Origin: Mytilus edulis
Taxonomy: Eukaryota > Mollusca > Bivalvia > Mytilida > Mytilidae
Length of the DNA: 64,000 nt
NCBI RefSeq assembly: GCF_963676685.1
Contig: NC_092356.1
Coordinates: 44,355,601 to 44,419,600 of the forward strand
Direction of reading: 5' to 3'
In this document: positions 55,721-64,000 of the stretch, piece after piece
Numbering within the stretch: position 1 is the first letter of the stretch
Layout of the letters: the number at the start of each line of letters is the position of its first letter
Position numbers and translations under genes: made by a program
The notes under the pieces: generated by a model
Database searches by the model: none
Seen by the model: only the letters and a program-made list of their open reading frames with translations
Told to the model about the DNA's origin: nothing

Positions 55721-56819
55721 AATGATAAAGACATTTTTTCTTTTTTTTCTTTTTTTAGTAAAGAAGAATTTTGTGGTAGGTTTGTTTGTTACTCTGTAAA
55801 AACATATTTTCTGAATGCTATAATTTTGATGTAGTGAACATAAATTGAGTATATATAGGGTTCTTTGAAATGATGAATCCAAACCTGTATTTATTGGGAG
55901 TAAATATTTTTGACATGCTAGATTTGTAAACCTTCATGTATTGTTTTAATATCTGGATAGAAGCATAGATATAGCAGCTGAAGAAAAAAGTGTGATTTGA
56001 AAAAAATGTGAATTTAACTGACTAATCATCAAATAGACATAGTAAGATCTCTTCAGTACAATTAAGACTCAGTTTTGTTTAATATTTAGGAGTTGAATAG
56101 TTTACAAGAAATTAAAAAAAAATAATGAACAGGTGCGGAATGTCCCCCAGAAAAACATCTAGTTGTACTTAAAAATAAAAAAAAAAGAAGATATGGTATA
56201 ATTGCTAATGAGAAAACTCTCTCCATAAGAGACCAAATGACACAGAAATTAACAACTATAGGTAACTGTACGATCTTCAAAAATAAGAAAAGTCTGTACT
56301 GTATAGTCTGCTATTTATACAACACCTTTTGTTCATATGAAAATAGTAAACAAAAATAATATTTATATAAGTATTTAACAGTTTTGCCTAGCTGCAAGCT
56401 TACAGTAAAGAACAATTGATTTATATGTGGTTAATTTACTCTTAGGAGATATTATATGAAATGATAATAGCCTGTACACTTTAGCCTGATTTTGGTTTTA
56501 AAATACATTCATATGCTGATCAACTGATGTACGTCAAACGTGAATACCACACCAGAGTTCATGTTTACCTAATCATGTGCCTGTCAGGGTGAGGATTCGG
56601 TCCCAGTACTTAAAATCGTTCAATCCTTTATGGGTGGATTTAATATAGGCTTACACAATCGTATAAAAAAGGCAATGAATGAGGGTGTTTTATTTATATT
56701 CTGGTATGCCTTTTTGTGCTTCCTTATCACATATTTGTTTGTTTTTATAGTGATTAAAATAATAACGCAATGTTGACTGCTGTACCCCTATTGTTGACAT
56801 ATTTACCTGTTTGTTTTGT
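55721..56819. repeat. Mostly unassigned, with an inverted dispersed-repeat piece
   Basis: 56150-56290 carries AAGAAGATATGGTATAATTG, CTAATGAGAAAACTCTCTCC and ACTGTACGATCTTCAA, the inverse of the GTACGG...ATTGGCAATCAT family (20740, 43560). The remainder has no supported feature. Confidence 0.45.
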
Positions 56820-57120
56820 TCACACATCGTAGTCAATATAATGGAATTTGATGCGACTGTCACACAAGTGAGATATTTAGCTAGCTTAAAAACCAGGTTT
56901 AATCCACTACTTTCTACGTAAGAAAATGTCTGTACCAAGTCGGGAACATGACAGTTGTTTAACAATTCGTTTGATGTGTTTGAGTTTTTGTTTTTGTCAT
57001 TTGATTAGGAACTTTCCGTTTGAAATTTCCCCGGAGTTCAGTATTTTCGTGATTTTAGTTTTTTGTAAGTTTTTTGTTGTTTCAGATGTGCCTTCCCGTC
57101 GTTCTTTTATTTAAATTTTA
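56820..57120. repeat. Dispersed repeat (AAAACCAGGT...TTCGTTTGATGTGTTTGAG family), long copy
   Basis: TTGATGCGACTGTCACACAA, AAAAACCAGGTTTAATCCAC, TGTCTGTACCAAGTCGGGAA, CATGACAGTTGTTTAACAAT, TTCGTTTGATGTGTTTGAG and GATTAGGAACTTTCCGTTTG in order. Longest copy in the window. The open frame at 56926-57114 lies wholly in it. Confidence 0.75.
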
Positions 57121-57217
57121 TATCTGATTCTGTCACCAATTACCATGTGGACATAGTTTATGATTCTGATACCCATGATATTGACAGAATTCATTCTATT
57201 AGGGTAACAGATTTGTA

Positions 57218-57475
57218 TGCCACATTTATGGGCATTATATTTTCTGGTCTGTACGTCCGTCCGTTCATTCGTTTGTCCGTCCAATCGTCCCGTTTCAGGT
57301 AAAAGTTGTGGTTAAAGTTTTTGGTTGAGGTAGTTTTTGATGTTCCCTATGATATGATCTTTCTAATTTTAATGCCAAATTAGAGATTTTATCCCATTTT
57401 TACGGTCTACTGAACACAGAAAATGATAGTGCGGATGGGGCATCCGTGTACTTGGGACACATTCTTGTTTTCCGT
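57218..57475. repeat. Dispersed repeat with CGTCCGTCCG tract (copy 2)
   Basis: Shares TATTTTCTGGTCTGTACGTC, GATGTTCCCTATGATATGAT, AATGCCAAATTAGAG and TACTTGGGACACATTCTTGT with the copy at 32200-32515. It has an internal deletion relative to that copy. Confidence 0.75.
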
Positions 57476-58392
57476 ACTGTAATGTAGATTAGAAGGTTCA
57501 TAGATTACCTTCTGTGATATGCTTTACTTATCTTTGCAGTAAATCAGGAAGAAGTATTTCATTTGCTGATTCAACCCATAAGTAAATTAAATATCTGTAT
57601 GTGTTTTTCAGGTAAGCAGATGATTTACATTAAAAAAAATATCTATAATTCATGATCATGATGATGTATAACGAAATGGATCTAAAACATCGATATTAAA
57701 TATTTTTATTATATAATTGATGTTCTTGTCTCATGTATATATATCGAGTCACACGACCATCGATAGTCTTCGGTGGTCATCTTGATTGTGAATTAGTTGT
57801 CGTCTAATCCTAGAGTGATTTTGCTCGACATGCTTATACCTATTTCTATTTCATGGTAAGCTTATTCTACAAAAGTTTAGTAATTGGGGTAAATATTTCA
57901 GTTCATTATAAACAAATCAAAGAGTTACACATATATATACATGCTACATACGTAAATGTATGTAGTGTCACCTGTCTAATTATTGAATAACACATTTTTA
58001 TCTTTAGATTATATTATTAACGGAATAAACACAGAGTTGCATATATTGAAGAGATTGAGAAAGAAGTATTTCTCTCCTCCCATTTAAAACCATGTCTAAA
58101 ATGTCTATTTAAGGCTTTTCACTTGGGACATTTTTTTTGGTTATTTGTATAGATATTTCAACATTAATCGTTATCTGCTTCCACCCTTATATTAAGACCG
58201 TTATTATAGTAATTTAATTATATTCTTTCAAAATTTGAATTTATTGAATACACCTTATCGCTATTTGTCCGCCATTACTGGATATCACAGAGGTTCCCGT
58301 AAAATTTTGACGTCACAATACAAAATATCTGACGCCACAATGGAAAAGTGATTGTTGTATGCGTCTAAAGTTCAAGCGGCCGGGTCAGCTGG
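57476..58392. other. No recognisable feature
   Basis: AT-rich sequence; short open stretches have no supported splice context. Confidence 0.35.
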
Positions 58393-58543
58393 CAGTGGCG
58401 GATGCAGGAATTTTCGAAAGGGGGGGGGGTGCTAGCCCAGGGCAAAGGGGGGTGCAAAACATATGTCCCGATTCAAATGCATTGATCGGCCAAAATAAAG
58501 GGGGGTGCGCACCCCCGGAACCCCCCCTCTGGATCCGCCACTG
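58393..58543. mobile_element. 151-bp MITE with CAGTGGCGGAT ends and AGCTGG duplication
   Basis: CAGTGGCGGATGCAGG at the left is mirrored by CTGGATCCGCCACTG at the right; the element is flanked by AGCTGG at 58387-58392 and 58544-58549, a 6-bp target duplication. The interior has G runs, CAAATGCATTGATCGGCCAA and GTGCGCACCCCCGGAACC. Three other copies are in the window (13800, 42980, 54385). This is the best preserved, so the most recent. The frame at 58359-58544 is not a gene. Confidence 0.85.
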
Positions 58544-58639
58544 AGCTGGGATTAGCGATAAGGTGTATGATTACACTATGTGACATAACATTACCAGAAA
58601 TCAATACGCATGAGGCTAATAGTCAATGAAGCTATATAT

Positions 58640-59300
58640 AGATTAAAGCGCAATAACCAATTACTCTGTCCTTGACTTATATATAAGTTTAGTGAAGCAA
58701 AATTACTTGTTTATTCCCTTGCCATATGTTTTATTTGTAGCATTTGAATGGAATACTTACTATTTAACGGAAAAACTGTACATTGACACCTTATCAAAAG
58801 TTTATTTCTGAAGAATGGAAAATTTAAATGTGATAATATTCAGTGTAAATGACAGATTTCCTGTTTAATTCTACATTATTTTAGATAACACAAATTATGC
58901 AATGGGATATCCGGATTAAAATTTGCAACTTTGGCTAATCAATTGTGGTTTTTATTACATGTACTTGTATTCAGATGAAGACAACTGATAAAATATACAA
59001 TCTAAGTACAGCAGCTTAATTATGAGGGAACTATGTAAATTCTTTTTGAGGCTGAGTACATCATTGCATATCAAATTGACACAACCTATGTAGATTCCAT
59101 TCAAAGGAGGGGAATGACAGAATCTGCTGATATGTGGGAGTGATTGCATGAATTTATGCTACACCATGATTGACAGAAAGTTGATTTTTACTCTTTGATA
59201 AACATATTTGCAGCTTCAAACTAAATCAGGAAAGGGCAAAAGAGAAAGTTATTATTGCAATACTAAGGTTCGTTTGTTTTTAACTATTGATAAAATTCTT
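58640..59300. repeat. Diverged duplicated segment, copy 1 (partner at 62275-62730)
   Basis: Shared phrases with the partner, in order: TGTCCTTGACTTATATATAA / TGTCCTTGACTTTAATTTTA, GGATATCCGGATTAAAATTT GCAAC / GGATATCCGGAGTAAATGTT GCAAC, ATTTGCAGCTTCAAACTAAA / ATTTGCAGCTTCAAACCAAT, and ATACTAAGGTTCGTTTGTTT / ATACTAAGGTTGTTTTTATT. Similarity is patchy, as in old duplicates under partial constraint. No coding was seen in either copy. Confidence 0.6.
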
Positions 59301-59875
59301 GATCAGCTTATTATTAATGAATGATCCGACGAACTATAAGTTGGTAACATATAATGTATACGATCTCTTTGTTGGAGACAGGGTCAACAATCTTTGCTCT
59401 CTGGTGATGTTTTCAATGACGGAGACTTCTTGGTCTTTCAGATGTATAAAGGATACATAAGAGTATTGCCTGCCTTTAATTGCTGTTTTGAATTCTGCTG
59501 GATATATCGTAAATGCAATGATAACACATTACAAATGAATATTATGGTGAATATTTATTGATGATTTCTTTTAATAAAATGTCATTTAACTCATAACTTA
59601 CGTTAAATGTACGTAGTGCCTCTTCATGGCATGTACAAAGAACTAAAGATGCAACTTTTGGACTTGCATCAATTCTGATGATAACTTTTCTCTCATTTAC
59701 CTCAACTTATTTCTCTTTCCAATATTTCATACCTTCTTTCTAATTGATGGCGTCCTAGCCTACCATATTCACACGATCGATGAGTTCAATTAGCAAGATT
59801 AATGTCTTTAAACGGTTATTAAAATTAAAGAGCAAGAGCTCTTGATGAGAAATTACGTAAATATTTTCCTTTTTT
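59301..59875. other. No recognisable feature
   Basis: Unassigned spacer between the duplicated segment and the GCTCACCTGGCCC repeat. Confidence 0.35.
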
Positions 59876-61488
59876 TAGCTCACCTGGCCCGAAGGGCCAA
59901 GTGAGCTTTTCTCATCACTTGGCGTCCGGCGTCCGTCGTCGTCCGTCGTCGTCCGTCGTCCTGCGTCCGTCGTCGTTAACTTTTACAAAAATCTTCTCCT
60001 CTGAAACTGCTGGGCCAAATTAATCCAAACTTGGCCATAATCATCATTGGGGTATCTAGTTTAGAAATTGTGTGGCGTGACCCCGCCAACCAACCAAGAT
60101 GGCCGCCACGGCTAAAAATAGAACATAGGGGTAAAATGCAGTTTTTGGCTTATAACTCAAAAACCAAAGCATTTAGAGCAAATCTGACATGGGGTAAAAA
60201 TGTTCATCAGGTCAAGATCTATCTGCCCTGAAATTTTCAGATGAATCAGACAACCAGTTGTTGGGTTGCTGCCCCTAAATTGGTAATTTTAAGGAAATTT
60301 TGCTGTTTTTGGTTATTATCTTGAATATTATTATAGATAGAGATAAACTGTAGACAGCATTAATGTTCAGCAAAGTAAGATTTACAAATAAGTTAACATG
60401 ACGGAAATGGTCAAATGACCCCTTTAAGAGTTATTGCCCTTTATAGTCAATTTTTAACCATTTTTTGTAGATCTTAGTTATCTTTTACAAAAATCTTCTC
60501 CTCTGAAACTGCTGGGCCAAATTAATCCAAACTTGGCCATAATCATCATTGGGGTATCTAGTTTAGAAATTGTGTGGCGTGACCCCGCCAACCAACCAAG
60601 ATGGCCGCCACGGCTAAAAATAGAACATAGGGGTAAAATGCAGTTTTTGGCTTATAACTCAAAAACCAAAGCATTTAGAGCAAATCTGACATGGGGTAAA
60701 AATGTTCATCAGGTCAAGATCTATCTGCCCTGAATTTTTCAGGTGAATCGGACAACCTGTTGTTGGGTTGCTGCCCCTAAATTGGTAATTTTAAGGAAAT
60801 TTTCCCGTTTTTGGTTATTTAATTTATCTTGAATATTATTATAGATAGAGATAAACTGTAAACAGCAATAATGTTCAGCAAAGTAAGATTTACAAATAAG
60901 TTAACATGACCGAAATGGTCAGTTGACCCCTTTAGGAGTTATTTCCCTTTATAGTCAATTTTTAACAATTTTTTGTAAATCTTAGTTATCTTTTACAAAA
61001 ATCTTCTCCTCTGATAATACGTGGCCAAATTAAACCAAACTTGGCCACAATCATCATTTGGGTATTTAGTTTTAAAAATGTGTGGCGTGACCCGGTCAAC
61101 TTACCATGATGGCCGCCATGGCTAAAAGTAGAACATAGGGGTAAAATTCAGTTTTTGGCTTATAACTCAAAAACCAAAGCATTTAGAGCAAATCTGACAT
61201 GGGGTAAATGTTCATCAGGTCCAGATCTATCTGCCCTGAATTTTTCAGGTGAATCGGACAACCTGTTGTTGGGTTTTACAAAAATCTTCTCTGAAACTAC
61301 TAAGCCAAGTTAATTATAGCATGTATAGATAGAGATAATTGTAAGCAGTTAGAATGTTCAGTAAAGTAAGATGAACAAACACATCACCATCACCAAAACA
61401 CAATTTTGTCATGAATCCATCTACGTCCTTTGTTTAATATTCACAAAAACCAAGGTGAGCGACACAGGCTCTTTAGAGCCTCTAGTTT
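59876..61488. repeat. 1.6-kb GCTCACCTGGCCC repeat with 502-bp tandem units
   Basis: Begins TAGCTCACCTGGCCCGAAGG GCC, a CGTCCGTCGTC tract, and ends AAGGTGAGCGACACAGGCTC TTTAGAGCCTCTAG. The body contains three tandem units starting CTTTTACAAAAATCTTCTCC at 59980, 60482 and 60990; the third is truncated at about 61275. Units 1 and 2 are nearly identical, so two 66-codon open frames at 60031-60231 and 60533-60733 encode the same peptide; these are not genes. Same family as 32966-33725, which has a single unit. Confidence 0.85.
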
Positions 61489-62274
61489 TTTAAAACTTTA
61501 TATAACCCATATTAGTTCGTAAATTCTTACAGTTTATAGTGGTCCTTTAAATGTTTCTTTATTCGATTACAAAATAGTCTGATTGCTCTGAGAGTTATTT
61601 CTCCTCATTTAAGAAAGGGTCGGCATTTGAGGTACTTTATGACTTTTTCATGAACTGGTTATCTTTCCTATTGAACTTTTGTAATTATGGTTAACATTTG
61701 TGTATCATATCATAAATCCAATTAAAGAGTTTGAGTAATTCGGTAATGAGGAAGTTGACAGCTTATACCCCTTTAGTGGTAATGACTTTAAACTTATGGT
61801 TTTATTTTTACACAACTGTTTTATGTTTGGGATAGCAAAGGACATATCTATAATTGTTGAACAGCATATTGTCATATTTAGATTTCATATTTAATTTGCC
61901 GTTTAAATCCTGTCTTATTGAAGAAGAGACAAAATCACATGTCTTAATTTAAAAATGAATAATGGTCAAATTTGGACATGTTTCATCATATTATAGGATA
62001 TGAATGGTCTAATCGTCGTCAACTCTTCTCGCTGACGTTGGTGTCAAATGCACGAATAGGTTAATTTCGTTTTTTTCAGGTAACAATAGACAAATATCGT
62101 ATACACTTTATCATAATATATATTTCAATATCAATCGTCCAGATCCCCGTCTTTATCCTAATTTTAAAACAAATGTTAAATAACTGCTATTTTTATTTAA
62201 TTTATTTCTTTTAATAATAGTTGCGTTGTAAATGTATAACATATAGGTCAATCGGGTGGTAGTAAAGTAGTAGG

Positions 62275-62730
62275 CAATGAAGTTATTTGTGGGTTTACAC
62301 TAAATGACCCGTTAATTTGTCCTTGACTTTAATTTTAGTTTAGTGTTGTAATATACAGTTGTTTATTAACTTGTTGGATAGTTAAAAATCAATATTTTAT
62401 CATTTAACGACAAACCTTGATAATTAATATGCAACAAGAGTGATTTTTTAAGAATATTAACTCTTAAATGTGACGCGTTCCCTTGTCAACAACATTTTAC
62501 TGTTAACACCAGACTATTTGTAATATAAAAATTCAAGTACAAAAAAGGATATCCGGAGTAAATGTTGCAACGTTGGATAATAAATGCGGGTGTATGTACA
62601 CTTTGAGTAGACGGCTGTTGATTTAATACATACACTACGTTATATTAAAAGTATTTGCAGCTTCAAACCAATTCAGGACAGTAGCAATACAGGAACTTAT
62701 TACCACCACCATACTAAGGTTGTTTTTATT
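62275..62730. repeat. Diverged duplicated segment, copy 2
   Basis: Partner of 58640-59300 (see there for shared phrases). It lies directly upstream of the candidate exon at 62917, whereas no matching exon was found downstream of copy 1. Confidence 0.6.
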
Positions 62731-62916
62731 TTATCAATTAATCAAATACTGACGAAACGCTTACTCAGTCGATCTAGTTGTGGACAACTAAAGGATATAA
62801 AATGTTTTAGTTGTATGGTTGGATTTATGTGTGAGAAGCGCGCATGTACTCTAAATTGTTCTCTAACTAAAGAGATTTTGTTTATGAATTGTGTAATAGT
62901 TTACTATCTTTTACAG

Positions 62917-63069
62917 CATAATAAAAAGAAAACGTAATAGCTTCAGAAACTTTAATTTTGGAACAACAGATAAAGAACAGGAAATAACCAAGAGACATGA
63001 GAATGGAACCAGTGGTTTTTGACAGTTATAACATTCTGACAAGGGAAATTGCATCAGGCTTATCTACAG
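62917..63069 (+). CDS. Possible 5' exon of a gene running off the right edge
   Basis: A good acceptor (TTTACTATCTTTTACAG) precedes 62917 and a donor TACAG|GTACAT follows 63069. Within lies an ATG at 62997 giving MRMEPVVFDSYNILTREIAS GLST and leaving one extra base (phase 1). Both Met codons have A or G near -3. No downstream exon was identified in the remaining 930 bases, so the gene, if real, continues beyond the window. The duplicated segment upstream could be its promoter region. The product is unknown. Short exons with canonical splice sites arise by chance, so confidence is low. Confidence 0.22.
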
Positions 63070-63149
63070 GTACATATTTTTTTGTTCGGTATCAAGACTA
63101 ATTATATTACGTACAAATCTGATACACTGTATACTACTAGTGGTGCGTA

Positions 63150-63260
63150 AACTGTCTTCCATTCGTTTGATGTGTTTGAGTTTATGATTTTGTCTTTGAT
63201 TAGGGACGTCCATTTTTGAATTTTCCTCAGAGTTTAGTATTTTTGTAATTTTACTTTTTT
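63150..63260. repeat. Fragment of the TTCGTTTGATGTGTTTGAG dispersed repeat
   Basis: TTCCATTCGTTTGATGTGTT, TTGATTAGGGACGTCCATTT and CTCAGAGTTTAGTATTTTTG, matching the 3' half of the copy at 56820-57120. Confidence 0.7.
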
Positions 63261-63512
63261 TTATTTGACAGAGTATCTGATTTTAACACTCATGTGTTCA
63301 TGTCTCATATATAAATAAATAAATTTGGTGTATTTACTGTCTTCTGATTGGTTAAAATTATTAGTTTTATTTTCAATGTTGTCAATTTTTATGGCGACAC
63401 GCCCACTCTGACGTTGTGTATTCATACGCCAACATGTGTGTACGTTGTTATTGTTAATTAAAATAATAATAAAAAGTTCTTTGAGCCTTATTTTTGATGA
63501 AAATTTATTTAT

Positions 63513-63669
63513 AATGAATGGCAATAATTTATTTTGATTTTATTGAACCATAAAACTAATTTTTGACTCTTCAGATTTTACATAATCCGCTTCGCGGATT
63601 ATTCAATGTGAAGAGTCAAAAATTAGTTTTATGGTTCAATACAATCAAAATAAATAATAGCCATTCATT
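63513..63669. repeat. 157-bp long hairpin (foldback element)
   Basis: The left arm AATGAATGGCAATAATTTAT ... AACTAATTTTTGACTCTTCA pairs with TGAAGAGTCAAAAATTAGTT ... ATAATAGCCATTCATT, about 68 bases per arm with few mismatches. The centre ATAATCCGCTTCGCGGATTA T is itself a perfect hairpin. Its size and build are close to the one at 19115-19272 although the sequence differs. The frames at 63261-63524 and 63563-63844 overlap it and are not genes. Confidence 0.8.
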
Positions 63670-64000
63670 AAATGGCTTTCATTGTTTTGGTTCGAGCGTC
63701 GTTGATGGACGTAGATCCATTACTATGTTTCTGACGCAAAGTAATCATTTAGTATTTTCGTTGAATATTACAATGTCGATTACAATACTGGTGAACGGAA
63801 TCACCAAGTTGAACTCAGTTGACTTTTCTTGGGTACTGAAGTGATATTTGAAAATTCAGAATGTTTTAAAAGTTCAACTCATATATTGTGTCGGTCACAT
63901 TTGGCAAACCAGATGAATGCATGTTTAGGTCTCTATACATATATGACTTTCAAATATTTTTGTTAGAGGTTGCATTTCTATAAATATTGACAATGCAATT
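63670..64000. other. No recognisable feature
   Basis: Right edge. An open stretch to 63844 continues out of the hairpin but has no supported splice context. Confidence 0.35.

Noticed and set aside
58359..58544. 61-codon frame
   Set aside because: It coincides with the CAGTGGCGGAT MITE and its poly-G stretches.
60031..60733. Two identical 66-codon proteins as a tandem gene pair
   Set aside because: They lie in units of the GCTCACCTGGCCC dispersed repeat, which also occurs without this frame intact.

Overview
This window looks like nuclear DNA from a bivalve mollusc, most likely a mussel (Mytilus or a close relative). It is AT-rich, its one clear gene is split by GT-AG introns, and intergenic and intronic DNA is packed with dispersed repeats whose wording I recognise from mussel sequences (for example the AAAGAGACAACAACCC family, the GCTCACCTGGCCC...GGTGAGC family and the CAGTGGCGGATCCAG miniature elements). 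The genus is an inference from repeat memory; no search was run. There are no bacterial operons, CRISPR arrays, phage modules or rRNA genes, and I saw no tRNA.

The only confidently named gene is SCO1, the mitochondrial copper chaperone for cytochrome c oxidase assembly. Six coding exons on the plus strand (27758-28009, 39870-39960, 42080-42277, 42869-42961, 52374-52489, 53025-53153) join in phase into a 292-residue protein with a membrane helix, the CxxxC copper site and the distal histidine. The coding region covers 25.4 kb because introns 1 and 4 (about 11.9 and 9.4 kb) are filled with mobile elements. On the opposite strand inside intron 1 lie three coding segments (39263-38775, about 34692-34161, 30001-29603) that look like parts of one uncharacterised invertebrate gene family member, apparently split by a 4.0-kb terminal-inverted-repeat (TIR) element. 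A broken THAP-domain exon also sits in this intron.

Layout: 0-4 kb, decayed LINE fragment, a foldback sequence and a SINE-like repeat; 4.4-7.1 kb, a 30-bp minisatellite in two blocks; 8-11 kb, two TIR elements with poly-G termini; 13.3-15.2 kb, a TIR element with four palindromic units at each end; 15.2-16.6 kb, a 451-codon reading frame of unknown function on the minus strand; 19-24 kb, foldback and nested TIR elements; 25.4-25.9 kb, a possible terminal exon; 26.2-26.9 kb, a compact TIR element with a 5-bp target duplication; 27.7-53.2 kb, SCO1; 53-64 kb, more dispersed repeats, a 502-bp tandem duplication, two diverged copies of a unique segment, and a possible 5' exon near 63.0 kb of a gene that would run off the right edge.

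The genes do not form a pathway. The main story is how transposable elements expand introns and break nested genes. The least explained objects are the 451-aa protein, the 5.0-kb TIR element in SCO1 intron 4 carrying a ~190-bp-periodic array of inverted motif pairs, and the gene fragments split by the 4-kb element.
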